Part shown: in pieces, positions 8,405 through 17,287 of the stretch
Layout: each line of letters opens with the position of its first letter
Numbering within the stretch: the stretch's first letter is position 1
Assembly: GCF_013204885.1 (NCBI RefSeq)
Contig: NZ_JABMKX010000001.1
Location: 477,284 to 541,283, forward strand
Source of the DNA: Paenibacillus tritici
GTDB lineage: Bacteria; Bacillota; Bacilli; Paenibacillales; Paenibacillaceae
DNA: 64,000 nucleotides
Direction: 5' to 3'
Position numbers and translations under genes: made by a program
Notes under the pieces: generated by a model
The model's database searches: none
Seen by the model: the letters and a program-made list of their open reading frames with translations, nothing else
Told to the model about the DNA's origin: nothing

Positions 8405-9382
8405 ATGGAATATGTGAAGCTGGGAAGTACCGGACTGGATGTATCACGGATTTGCCTGGGGTGTATGAGCTACGGGGTGCCGGAGCGCGGGACCCATCCC
8501 TGGTCGCTGAATGAACAAGAGAGCCGGCCGTTTATCCGCAAGGCGCTGGAACTCGGCATTAATTTCTTCGACACCGCTAATATTTACTCCGATGGTACCA
8601 GTGAAGAGATTGTCGGACGGGCGCTCAAAGACTTCGCCTCCCGCGATGAGGTGGTGCTGGCGACCAAGGTGCATGGCCGTATGCGTCCCGGTCCCAATGG
8701 CGGCGGACTGTCCCGCAAAGCCATTATGAGCGAAATTGACCATAGCCTGAAGCGGCTGGGGACGGATTATGTGGACTTGTATCAGATTCACCGCTGGGAC
8801 CCGGCTACCCCGGTTGAGGAGACGATGGAAGCCTTGCATGATGTGGTGAAGGCAGGCAAAGCCCGGTATATCGGCGCTTCTTCCATGCCGGCATGGCAAT
8901 TCCTGAAGGCGCTGCAAACCGCAGAGCGCCATGGCTGGACCCGGTTCGTATCCATGCAGAACTACGTGAACCTGCTGTACCGGGAAGAGGAACGGGAGAT
9001 GCTGCCGCTGTGTGAAGCGGAGGGGATTGGCGTTATTCCGTGGAGCCCCCTGGCCCGCGGCCGGCTGACCCGCGACTGGCAGGAGACCAGCGCCCGCTCG
9101 GAGAGCGATCAGTTCGCCAAATTGCTGTATTCGCAAACCGAGGAAGCCGACCGGCTTGTCGCGCTGCGCGTACAGGAGATTGCGGAGCAGCGGGGAATCC
9201 CCCGTGCACAGGTTGCGCTGGCTTGGGTTCTGCACAAGAAGCCGGTCACTGCACCGATTGTCGGGGCAACCAGAATGAGTCATCTGGAGGATGCTGCGGA
9301 TGCGGTATCTGTCACGCTCAGTCAGGAGGAGATCCGGCGTCTGGAGGAGCCTTATGTGCCTCATCCGGTGATGGGCTTTTAG
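8405..9382 (+). CDS. aldo/keto reductase
   Basis: NADPH-dependent oxidoreductase of the AKR superfamily, 325 aa. The (beta/alpha)8 barrel shows the catalytic tetrad: D in FFDTANIYS (about residue 54), Y in the same motif, K in LATKVHGRM (about residue 85) and H in YQIHRWDP (about residue 123). The C-terminal part has the NADP-binding segment PIVGATRMSHLEDA. GGGGAGG at 8386-8392 is 12 bp from the ATG at 8405 and touches the alternative ATG at 8393, so 8405 is preferred. It stands alone, with an insert PERGTHPWSLNEQES after strand 2 typical of the YajO/Tas-like group. The substrate is unknown. Confidence 0.9.
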   Translation: MEYVKLGSTGLDVSRICLGCMSYGVPERGTHPWSLNEQESRPFIRKALELGINFFDTANIYSDGTSEEIVGRALKDFASRDEVVLATKVHGRMRPGPNGGGLSRKAIMSEIDHSLKRLGTDYVDLYQIHRWDPATPVEETMEALHDVVKAGKARYIGASSMPAWQFLKALQTAERHGWTRFVSMQNYVNLLYREEEREMLPLCEAEGIGVIPWSPLARGRLTRDWQETSARSESDQFAKLLYSQTEEADRLVALRVQEIAEQRGIPRAQVALAWVLHKKPVTAPIVGATRMSHLEDAADAVSVTLSQEEIRRLEEPYVPHPVMGF

Positions 9383-9528
9383 AGCGCTTTATTTAGCGCA
9401 TCTTAACAGCAGAATACTATGAATACAGGAGCCGGTGATCCGGCTTCTTTTTGCCGCGTCAGGGCATAAATCCAGGAACAAACTGGAACACTAAGGCGGA
9501 TTCCCATGAACGGAAGGAGGTATTCGGG

Positions 9529-10977
9529 TTGTCTGATCAAGATATGCTGGAGCTAATCAAAGAGCAGCTAACAGACTGCAGCGATGCGGTCTACCAGTCC
9601 ATTAATGTCTATGGGCATTCCTGTATGCTGATCTATATTCCTTCCATTGTGGATACGCTCAGCCTGCAGGAATTTGTCGCCACTCCCCTGAAGGCTGAAG
9701 CCAATGCGAAACCGAATTGGCCGGAATTCATGGAGCGTCTGGATCACGGATCAGCGTTCGCCATTCCTTATATCAAGGCCTATCATCCCGACAGGGTTGT
9801 GGATCTGATCGTCGGCGGAAATCCCATACTCAGCATTGAGGGCTTGCCGTATGTGTATTATTTTGAGATTGCCCACTATCAGAAAAGAGCGGTGTCCGAA
9901 TCCCAAAACGAGCTGGTGGTCATTGGTCCGCAGGAAGCTTTTATCGAGGATATTCAGACGAATCTGTCGCTGCTGCGCCACAAGATCAAGCATGCCGATC
10001 TGAAGACCAGGCATTTCTCTATCGGCAAATACACGAAGACGGATGTATATCTGGTCTATCTCGAAGGACTCTGCAAGCCGGAAATTCTGGCGGAAATGCA
10101 GCAGAAACTGGCCAGTCTCGATGTAGACGGAATTCTGGGCATCAGTTATCTGGCGGAGCATATGTCCGGGGGACAACTCTCCCCGTTTCCGGTCTATCAA
10201 TATACGGAACGTCCTGACTCTGTCGCCGCCTCGCTCATGGAAGGCAGAATCGGCATAATGCAGGATGGCACTCCGTCTGCGCTGCTGGCGCCGGTAACTT
10301 TTTTTTCGCTGCTGCAATCCTCCGAGGATTATTACCAGAGCTTTTATGCCGGCAGCTGGATCCGGCTGGTCCGCCTCTTTTTCTCGCTGATCTCGATGAT
10401 ACTGCCGGCCTTATACGTCGCCATTACAACCTTTCACTCACAGATTATTCCCTCTGATCTGTTGATAACGATAGCTGCGGCCCGTGAGAATATTCCCTTC
10501 CCTGCCCTGACGGAGGCGCTGATTATGGAGCTAACGTTCGAAGCCCTGCGTGAAGCCGGGACCCGTATTCCGAAGCCTGTGGGTCAGACCGTCTCCATTA
10601 TTGGCGGTATCGTGATCGGCCAGGCTGCGGTCCAGGCGGGCATAGTCTCGGCACCTATGGTCATCGTAGTGTCCATTACCGGGATTGCTTCATATATCAT
10701 TCCGCATCTGGAGCTTGGCCTGACCTTCAGGCTGCTGCGCTTTGTGCTTCTCGTTCTCGGCGGAACGATGGGACTGATTGGTGTCTTTATGGCTGTATTT
10801 GTCATCTACGGCCATTTGGCCCATCTCCGGTCCTTCGGCTCACCCTATCTGCAGCCGCTGGCCCCGCTTGTTTTTGAGGACTGGAAGGATACGGTGTTTC
10901 GGGTCCCCACCCAGTATATGAACAAGCGGAGCAGCTCGTTTACCGACAGGAAGAATAGAAGGAGACAGAAGCCATGA
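9529..10977 (+). CDS. GerA-family spore germination receptor, A subunit
   Basis: Inner-spore-membrane germinant receptor subunit of the GerAA/GerBA/GerKA family, 482 aa. Start: TTG at 9529, preceded by GGAAGGAGG 8 bp upstream; longer in-frame starts lack a site. The N-terminal soluble half contains the family motif GPQEAFIEDIQTNLSLLR (about residue 128). The C-terminal half has about five membrane helices and the strongly conserved PVGQTVSIIGGIVIGQAAVQ (about residue 350). The gene overlaps the C-subunit gene by 4 bp. The tail is rich in Arg and Lys (RKNRRRQKP). Expected to be expressed in the forespore, but no sigma-G promoter could be assigned with confidence. Confidence 0.93.
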   Translation: MSDQDMLELIKEQLTDCSDAVYQSINVYGHSCMLIYIPSIVDTLSLQEFVATPLKAEANAKPNWPEFMERLDHGSAFAIPYIKAYHPDRVVDLIVGGNPILSIEGLPYVYYFEIAHYQKRAVSESQNELVVIGPQEAFIEDIQTNLSLLRHKIKHADLKTRHFSIGKYTKTDVYLVYLEGLCKPEILAEMQQKLASLDVDGILGISYLAEHMSGGQLSPFPVYQYTERPDSVAASLMEGRIGIMQDGTPSALLAPVTFFSLLQSSEDYYQSFYAGSWIRLVRLFFSLISMILPALYVAITTFHSQIIPSDLLITIAAARENIPFPALTEALIMELTFEALREAGTRIPKPVGQTVSIIGGIVIGQAAVQAGIVSAPMVIVVSITGIASYIIPHLELGLTFRLLRFVLLVLGGTMGLIGVFMAVFVIYGHLAHLRSFGSPYLQPLAPLVFEDWKDTVFRVPTQYMNKRSSSFTDRKNRRRQKP

Positions 10978-12134
10978 GAGCCATTAAGCTGGGCATGGTA
11001 CTGCTGATGCTCTTGAATCTGACGGGCTGCTGGTCCAAAACAGAGCTCGACGAATTGACCTTTATCTATGGGATGTACTTTGACAAAGGGAAGGAGCCGG
11101 GTACCGTTGAAGTATCGATCAGCTCGCCGCTGCCGAACCGGCTGATGTCAGGTAGCCAAGGGGGAAGCGGTGCTTCTGACGGGAAGGCATATTCGATGAT
11201 CTCCAAGACAGCAGCTACCATCCCGGAAGCAGTGATCCTGATTCAGAAGGATTTATCCCGGAGGCTGGAAATCTCCCATATCAAGATTGTTGTGGTGGGC
11301 AAAGAGTATGCAAGTCAAGGCATTGGGGAGATGCTTGAATGGTTCAAAAGACAGCCGGAGATCCCTTTAGGAACCTATATCATGGCTGCTCCCGGCCGAG
11401 CCAGCGAGATTCCCAAATTGTCTCCGATCTTCGAACAGTTACCAGACCAGGTCCTCAGCAGCATCTCCAAGGAAAACCTTCTGTTCAGCACTACGATCAG
11501 AGATTGTATGCTCTCGGAAGTTTCGCATATGGGATATGCCATGAATTATTTATCCTTTGGCCAAAAGACCGACAGCACTGAGAAGAAGGATGAATACTGG
11601 GTTGGAGTCGGCGGTGTGATGCTGTTTCAGGATATGAAGATGAGAGGCCTCATGAATGTCAATGAAGGCAGAGACTTGGCTTGGGCTGCGGGGACAATCG
11701 CCGGACATATCACCTTCCCGATGTATCCGATAGTCTGGGATGATGACGGCAAGGGAGCTGCAAGTGCGATTTTCGTCAGGAACTCAGCCGCTTCCTCAGT
11801 GAGCATGACTCCCGATGGTCCGCTGTTTCAAGTGAAAATAAAAGGGAATGCGAGCATCACCTACTTCAAGGATTCCGAGCACCGTGATGCGGACAAGCTC
11901 AGTGCCCTGCTGGTGAGCAAGCTCGAACAGAAGGTGGCCGGGGAAGTCTCGGCTGCACTAGAGCATATACGGCAGGAGGGTGTGGATGTGCTGCATTTGG
12001 GTATGCTGGTGGAATGGAATTATCCGGCGGAATGGAAAAAGCTGCGTGAGCGTTGGGAAGACTACTATACCTCGAAAGCCAGAATTAAAGTGACAGCGAA
12101 ATTCGTTATCGAGGACTTCGGTTCAGAAAAATAA
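10974..12134 (+). CDS. GerA-family spore germination receptor, C subunit (lipoprotein)
   Basis: Lipoprotein subunit of the germinant receptor, GerAC/GerKC family, 386 aa. The signal peptide MRAIKLGMVLLMLLNLTGCW ends in the lipobox LTGC, so Cys19 should be lipidated. It is followed by the family start CWSKTELDEL. The rest shows the usual three-domain GerAC layout, including the RRLEISHIKIVVVGKEYA segment (about residue 92) and the C-terminal GVDVLHLG..(W) region. ATGA overlap with the A subunit and a 16-bp gap to the B subunit show one operon with the order A-C-B. Confidence 0.92.
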   Translation: MRAIKLGMVLLMLLNLTGCWSKTELDELTFIYGMYFDKGKEPGTVEVSISSPLPNRLMSGSQGGSGASDGKAYSMISKTAATIPEAVILIQKDLSRRLEISHIKIVVVGKEYASQGIGEMLEWFKRQPEIPLGTYIMAAPGRASEIPKLSPIFEQLPDQVLSSISKENLLFSTTIRDCMLSEVSHMGYAMNYLSFGQKTDSTEKKDEYWVGVGGVMLFQDMKMRGLMNVNEGRDLAWAAGTIAGHITFPMYPIVWDDDGKGAASAIFVRNSAASSVSMTPDGPLFQVKIKGNASITYFKDSEHRDADKLSALLVSKLEQKVAGEVSAALEHIRQEGVDVLHLGMLVEWNYPAEWKKLRERWEDYYTSKARIKVTAKFVIEDFGSEK

Positions 12135-12150
12135 GGGGAAGAAGAACAGT

Positions 12151-13239
12151 ATGCAGACATCGAAATGGCAAATCACCAGGTTCTCTATCGTATATCTAGG
12201 CTCACAGAGTACCATGTTTCTTGTTCCCGGACTCATTGACACCTCCGGCTATCAGGGGTGGATCGGGATTGTTGCAGGATGTGCCCTGGCGCTGATTCCG
12301 TTGTTCTTCACCGTTCAGATCGGGAAGCTGAAGCCCGGGACGGGCTGGGTGGACTTCGGCGCAGAGATTACGGGGAAGTGGGTGCACCGGATGATGGTCA
12401 TCCTGCTGTTATGCTGGTGTGTCTACTATGCCTCATATGATATAGAGAACTTCGTCCTGTTCTTCGGGTCCAACTATCTGCGCGGAACTCCGCCGCTGTT
12501 CATCCAGATCCTTATTGGCCTGGTCATTATGTATACGGCTCATCTCGGAGTAACGTCTATAGTGTATATGGCTGACGGCATATCGCTTATTTTCGTTGCT
12601 TCAACGATTCTAAGTATCTATCTGTTCTTCCAGCATGCCAATTACGCTGTCCTTCCGGCGTTTATCCATTACCATAATCCGCTTATCGCCTTCAAGGACT
12701 CAGTAACCGTCATGTCCTGGCTGGGGGAATGGGTGGTGTTCCTGTTTGTTGCGCCGGAGCTCAGAATCAGCAAGAGCACCATGAAAAAGCTGGCCCTCGG
12801 AGGCATCTGTGTCATGCTGACGATTCTGCTGGTCTGGGTGATGACCCTGCTTAATTTCGGAGCGTATCTGGGCAAAGAGCTGACGTTCCCCTACCTGCAT
12901 CTGGTCCGCAGCTCTTCAGGCGACGGGCTTCTGGGTAATTCGGACCCGCTGCTGATCGGCATCTGGTCCGCTTCCATGTTCATCCACAGCTCCTTTCTAA
13001 TCTATGTAGCCGGTAAATGCGCTGCCTATCTTACCGGGGAGAGAGCAACGAAGCTGCTGGTTCCCGGTCTGACGGTCTGCTCTATGGTGATTGCCTATCT
13101 CTACTCCAGAGATCTGGCCCGGTATGATCACGACTATTATTCCTTCAATACATCTCTGGTATGGCTGATCGTAGAGTTTATTCCGCTGTACTATTTCATT
13201 GTGTTAAGGCTCCGGAAGAAGCGGGATAATCAGGCTTAA
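12151..13239 (+). CDS. GerA-family spore germination receptor, B subunit (permease-like)
   Basis: Integral membrane subunit of the germinant receptor, GerAB/GerKB family, 362 aa with about ten hydrophobic segments and the APC-transporter-like fold expected to bind the germinant. The N terminus has the typical QITRFSIVYLGSQSTMFLVP. The charged intracellular loop AGKCAAYLTG appears near residue 290. Ribosome site GGGGAAG lies about 9 bp upstream. It is the last gene of the three-gene receptor operon; the germinant it recognises cannot be deduced. Confidence 0.92.
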   Translation: MQTSKWQITRFSIVYLGSQSTMFLVPGLIDTSGYQGWIGIVAGCALALIPLFFTVQIGKLKPGTGWVDFGAEITGKWVHRMMVILLLCWCVYYASYDIENFVLFFGSNYLRGTPPLFIQILIGLVIMYTAHLGVTSIVYMADGISLIFVASTILSIYLFFQHANYAVLPAFIHYHNPLIAFKDSVTVMSWLGEWVVFLFVAPELRISKSTMKKLALGGICVMLTILLVWVMTLLNFGAYLGKELTFPYLHLVRSSSGDGLLGNSDPLLIGIWSASMFIHSSFLIYVAGKCAAYLTGERATKLLVPGLTVCSMVIAYLYSRDLARYDHDYYSFNTSLVWLIVEFIPLYYFIVLRLRKKRDNQA

Positions 13240-13339
13240 GCCCGGTTGCAATATCCTCTATTATATAATGTAGGCGCTTTCTGGTATGATTAGCTTATAT
13301 GTACATACCTTTTTTTGGAACAGGATGGTGTTATTATTC

Positions 13340-14317
13340 ATGAATCTTCAAGAAGCATCTGCTCTAATTGAGTCAATCCGAAGCAATCTCGCCAAAGTCA
13401 TTGTTGGAAAAGAGGACGGTGTAAATCTGCTGCTGACCGCCTTGCTTGCGAACGGTCATGTGCTGCTGGAGGATGTGCCCGGTACCGGTAAGACACTGCT
13501 CGCCAAAACCCTGGCCCGTTCACTGGACTGCGCCTTCAAGCGGATTCAGTTCACTCCCGACCTGCTGCCTTCTGATCTAAGCGGCATCAATTATTACAAT
13601 CAGAAGACCGGAGAATTCCAGTTCCGTCCCGGTCCGGTATTTGCCAGCATTCTGCTTGCCGATGAGATTAACCGGGCCACTCCCCGCACCCAGTCGAGCC
13701 TGCTGGAGTGTATGGAGGAGCGGCAAATTACCATCGACGGGGTGACTCATGAGCTTCAGCGGCCGTTCCTGGTCATTGCCACGCAAAATCCGGTGGACAG
13801 CCAGGGAACTTTTCCGTTGCCGGAAGCGCAGCTGGACCGGTTCTTAATGCGGATTACCAGCGGCTATCCCACATTCGAAGAAGGCATTCATATTCTCCAG
13901 CGGTTCCGCCAGGATAATCCGCTGGAGGACACCGCTGCGGTTGCAACCGCGCAGGAGATTCAAGACATTCAGCGTCTGGCTGCGGGCATTGCCGTCAGTG
14001 ACGAGCTGCTCGCATACATGATGCGGGTAGTTGAAGCCACACGTACTTCCCCGGCAGTCCGCCTGGGAGCCAGCCCGCGTGCCGCATTCGCCCTGCTGCG
14101 CGCCTCGCAGGGCTATGCGCTGATTCAGGGCAGAAGCTATTGTATTCCGGATGATATCAAAGCAGTGGCCGTCCCCGTGCTGGCCCACCGGCTGATTCTT
14201 CAGCGCGGCCCCGGAGTCCGTGAAGGCCAGTCCGCAGAAGTAGTACTTCAGGTATTGCGCGAAATAGAGGTACCGGCTGAGCCCGCTGTCCTCTCCCGGG
14301 GCGGAAGGGTGGAGTGA
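13340..14317 (+). CDS. MoxR-type AAA+ ATPase
   Basis: Chaperone-like AAA+ ATPase of the MoxR family, 325 aa from the ATG at 13340; an in-frame ATG at 13325 is possible. Walker A is LLEDVPGTGKT (about residue 42), Walker B is LLADEINRATPRTQ (about residue 107), sensor 1 lies in FLVIATQNPVDSQGTF, and the arginine-finger region is EAQLDRFLMR. The lid domain follows with the RLGASPRAAFALLRA motif. It forms an operon with a DUF58 protein (3-bp gap) and a DUF4129-type membrane protein (4-bp overlap). MoxR proteins of this arrangement are thought to mature or remodel membrane or cell-envelope partners. Confidence 0.93.
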   Translation: MNLQEASALIESIRSNLAKVIVGKEDGVNLLLTALLANGHVLLEDVPGTGKTLLAKTLARSLDCAFKRIQFTPDLLPSDLSGINYYNQKTGEFQFRPGPVFASILLADEINRATPRTQSSLLECMEERQITIDGVTHELQRPFLVIATQNPVDSQGTFPLPEAQLDRFLMRITSGYPTFEEGIHILQRFRQDNPLEDTAAVATAQEIQDIQRLAAGIAVSDELLAYMMRVVEATRTSPAVRLGASPRAAFALLRASQGYALIQGRSYCIPDDIKAVAVPVLAHRLILQRGPGVREGQSAEVVLQVLREIEVPAEPAVLSRGGRVE

Positions 14318-14320
14318 ACC

Positions 14321-15409
14321 ATGTCGCTGCCGTGGTTCATTGCAAGCACTTTTGTCCTATTAATCCTGATCTCTCTGGTCTATGACCGGAATGCGCTGAA
14401 AAAAGTCAGCTATACCCGTTACTTCTCTGCCAAAGCGGTGTACGCCGGTGAACAGGTGGAGATGGTTGAAGAAATTATGAACAAGAAGCTGTTGCCGTTG
14501 CCCTGGCTGCGACTGGAATCCAGCATTGCCAAAGGACTTGAATTCGGCAATCAGGATAATCTCGGCATCAGCAGCGGGGAGATTTCACAGAATCATGTCA
14601 GCCTGTTCTTCCTCAGGTCATTCCGTCATATCAAGCGGAGACATATTGTAACCTGCAAAGAGCGGGGCCGGTTTGTTCTGGAGACGGCAACGATGACTAC
14701 CGGCGACCTGTTCGGACTAAGCCGTTCCGCCAAGACCTTCCCGCTACAGCTGGAGCTGCTGGTCTATCCCGGTCTGCTTCGTTATAATGACCTTCCCTTG
14801 CCGGTGCACAGCTGGCTTGGAGAACTGCCGGTTAAGCGCTGGATTGTTGAAGATCCGTTCCTGACCGCCGGTACCAGAGAATACAGTGCTGGAGATTCCC
14901 TGGCCGCTATTAATTGGAAGGCAACGGCCCGTACAGGGACTATGCAGGTGCATCAAAGGGATTACACTGCCGATTCCCGGCTGGTGATCTGCCTGAACGT
15001 GGAGATCAGTGAATCCATGTGGAAGACGGTTACCGATGTGGAGCGGATCGAGCTGGGCATCCGCTATGCGGCGACCGTAGCTGAATATGCAATCGGCCAT
15101 GGCATTGAGACCCGGTTGCTCAGCAACGGAAGGCTGGATGGAAGCGGGGCGAGAGATTCGGTGGATACCTGGCCTATTGCCCATCCAGAGGAATTCCTTG
15201 GCCTACTCGCCAGACTGAATCTGGACCGGACAGTGCCGATGAGCAGGCTGATGGAGATTGAAGCGGACAAGGGTGAGGGAGATACGGATTATCTGATCAT
15301 AACCTGCCACCGGGGGGCAGAGCTGCAAATGGCGGCTTCAGGCCTAAGCTTCCTGGGGAACGGTGTGGAATGGCTGGACGTTCCGGCAGAAGGGGGCGGT
15401 GAACTATGA
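14321..15409 (+). CDS. DUF58 domain protein, MoxR partner
   Basis: 362 aa. An N-terminal hydrophobic stretch (FIASTFVLLILISLV) is followed by a beta-rich domain, and then the DUF58 core with its hallmark GTREYSAGDSLAAINWKATAR (about residue 186). Part of a von-Willebrand-A-like region (LVICLNVEIS) follows. It sits directly after moxR and overlaps the next gene by 4 bp (ATGA). It probably binds the MoxR ATPase or its client at the membrane; the client is unknown. Confidence 0.9.
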   Translation: MSLPWFIASTFVLLILISLVYDRNALKKVSYTRYFSAKAVYAGEQVEMVEEIMNKKLLPLPWLRLESSIAKGLEFGNQDNLGISSGEISQNHVSLFFLRSFRHIKRRHIVTCKERGRFVLETATMTTGDLFGLSRSAKTFPLQLELLVYPGLLRYNDLPLPVHSWLGELPVKRWIVEDPFLTAGTREYSAGDSLAAINWKATARTGTMQVHQRDYTADSRLVICLNVEISESMWKTVTDVERIELGIRYAATVAEYAIGHGIETRLLSNGRLDGSGARDSVDTWPIAHPEEFLGLLARLNLDRTVPMSRLMEIEADKGEGDTDYLIITCHRGAELQMAASGLSFLGNGVEWLDVPAEGGGEL

Positions 15410-16734
15410 AATCAAGGTTCCCGGTTTCCTTCAAAGAGAACTACACCCTATGGATGTCTGTCTTCATCGAGTGGCTGCTTCTGCTTCCGGTATGGCTGGT
15501 GCTTCAGACTTATCTTCAGCCGGATGCTGGGGCGCTGCGCTGGATCTACCTGTTGCCGGTGCTGGCCGCTGCCGGGGTGCTGCTGAGGAACAAGTGCAGC
15601 CGTCTGTGGAAGCAGCTCCTGGCGGCACTTGTACTGGGAGTTCTGGCAGGGGGAGCAACTGGAACGCTGACGCTTATAGGACTCCCGCTGGTAGCCGGGG
15701 CAGCGCTAAGTGCCTTCCTTGGGATGACGGCAGCCTCACGGGTGAACCGGCTGCGGTTTTATATCGGGGGGATCGCGTTATATTTTGTAGCTTCTATCGC
15801 CTTCTCGCGTATTCCTGACCTCCAGCCGAATGTAATGATCTTAACCTGGAGCGGCAGCTTATGTCTGGTGCTGGCGCTGCTGGATTCGAACAGCAGTCAT
15901 CTGCGCTATAGCTCTCTAAACGGAGATGCTGCCCGTTTGCCCGAGGGTCTGCGGCGGCATAACCGGCTGTTCGTAGTGGGCTTCATTATCCTTGCCGCTC
16001 TGCTTGCAGCAGGGGGAGGCAAAGCGGTTGGCACGCTGCTCTGGAATGCCGTGAGAGGTTTCTTCGCTTGGCTCAGCCGCTTATCCTCCGGTTCAGAAGA
16101 AGCCCCTCCAGAGCAGGCGCCGCCGGAAGCCATGCCGAGTCTTCCGGCAGCGGAACCGGGCGAACCGGGGCTGCTGTCCTTGATTCTGAACATCGGCTTC
16201 TATATCTTGGGTGCCGCTGTGCTGCTTGCCATATTCTATTTCATTCTGCGCTGGCTCTACAGAAATACAGGAGGACTGCTGCGGAGAGCGATAGATAGGC
16301 TGCTCTCTTTGCTGCGCAGAGAGACTCCCGTGACATCCGCTTATCAGGACGAGGAGACCAGCCTGTTCACCTGGGAGCAGACCGTTCAGGATTTCCGTCA
16401 ATACTGGCGCTCCAAGCTTGCACCCGCCAGCCGCCGTGACCGCTGGGAAGGGATGACCGGAAGCCGTGAACGCATCCGCTGGCTCTACCGGCATTGGCTG
16501 CGGGCCAGACATGAGGAAGGGTACAAAGTAAAAGCCTACCTGACACCGCAGGAGACTGCCGCCGATGTGGCGGCCTGGTCACAAGACCAGAAGCGTAAGA
16601 AGCACAATGGCAGCGATAGACTAATCAATGAGCAGCTGCTCGGCCTGTACAACAAGGCCCGCTATACAGAGGAGGAACTGCCTGAGCTCACTGCCGCTGA
16701 GGCAGCAGCGCTTAAGGAGCAGCTGAAGCTATAG
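15406..16734 (+). CDS. multi-pass membrane protein with DUF4129-like C terminus
   Basis: 442 aa. About six membrane helices fall in residues 15-175, then one around 194-212 and one near 265-287. A Pro/Glu-rich loop (EEAPPEQAPPEAMPSLPAAE) separates the last two. The C-terminal 120 residues match the DUF4129 pattern: WLYRHWLRARHEEGYKVKAY, TPQETAADVA and LYNKARYTEEELPE. In many Firmicutes the MoxR-DUF58 pair is followed by a protein with this layout plus a transglutaminase-like domain; I see no Cys-His-Asp transglutaminase core here. Confidence 0.8.
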   Translation: MKSRFPVSFKENYTLWMSVFIEWLLLLPVWLVLQTYLQPDAGALRWIYLLPVLAAAGVLLRNKCSRLWKQLLAALVLGVLAGGATGTLTLIGLPLVAGAALSAFLGMTAASRVNRLRFYIGGIALYFVASIAFSRIPDLQPNVMILTWSGSLCLVLALLDSNSSHLRYSSLNGDAARLPEGLRRHNRLFVVGFIILAALLAAGGGKAVGTLLWNAVRGFFAWLSRLSSGSEEAPPEQAPPEAMPSLPAAEPGEPGLLSLILNIGFYILGAAVLLAIFYFILRWLYRNTGGLLRRAIDRLLSLLRRETPVTSAYQDEETSLFTWEQTVQDFRQYWRSKLAPASRRDRWEGMTGSRERIRWLYRHWLRARHEEGYKVKAYLTPQETAADVAAWSQDQKRKKHNGSDRLINEQLLGLYNKARYTEEELPELTAAEAAALKEQLKL

Positions 16735-16776
16735 CGGAGAGCGGGCTGAGTGAATATCGGGAAAGGAGCAGCAGGC

Positions 16777-17184
16777 ATGACCCTGTATCTGCGTGGTGAA
16801 CTGGCTAAAGAGGCTCAGATTAATATTGAAACCCTCCGGTTTTATGAGAAAAACGGGCTGATTCCGCTGCCGCAGCGTTCGGCAGGCGGGTATCGTCTGT
16901 ACCCGGAGGAGACGCTCCTCCGGATTGATTTTATCCGTAATGCCAAGAGCTGCGGGTTTACGCTTCATGAGATTAAGAAGGCACTGGTTAAATCTGCTGA
17001 CAGCAGCATTGGAATCAGTGATTTCGTCGAAGTCATTGAGCGGAAGATGGCCTCTGTCGATCTGGAGATTGCCAGATGCAAGGAGACACGGAGTAAGCTT
17101 GAAGCACTGAAATCCGGTTTGGTGGCTCATAACAGGCATCCAGGCGTACAGGAAACCCTGGATATTTTGAACATGAAGGATTAA
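16777..17184 (+). CDS. MerR family transcriptional regulator
   Basis: 135 aa from the ATG at 16777, which has GGAG 8 bp upstream (a GTG at 16750 is an alternative). The N-terminal winged helix has the MerR signature IETLRFYEKNGLIPLPQRSAGGYRLYP-like segment (helix-turn-helix at residues 9-40), followed by the dimerisation coiled coil VIERKMASVDLEIARCKETR. The only cysteines are in KSCGF and ARCKE, and there is no clear metal-binding CxxxxxxxxC loop at the C terminus. It is 42 bp downstream of the DUF4129 gene. Its targets are unknown; the hydrolase 100 bp downstream is a candidate. Confidence 0.9.
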   Translation: MTLYLRGELAKEAQINIETLRFYEKNGLIPLPQRSAGGYRLYPEETLLRIDFIRNAKSCGFTLHEIKKALVKSADSSIGISDFVEVIERKMASVDLEIARCKETRSKLEALKSGLVAHNRHPGVQETLDILNMKD

Positions 17185-17287
17185 TCTGCTGTCACCTGTA
17201 ATTCTTTAAGCGCATACCGCTTGACTCTGTACAGTGCTACAGGGTTTATAGTATGGGCATCCCAGGATAACAGGAGGATTGATAAAT

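Noticed and set aside
9451..9528. 26-residue N-terminal extension of the GerA A subunit
   Set aside because: The GGAAGGAGG site fits the TTG at 9529; the extension is not like the family.
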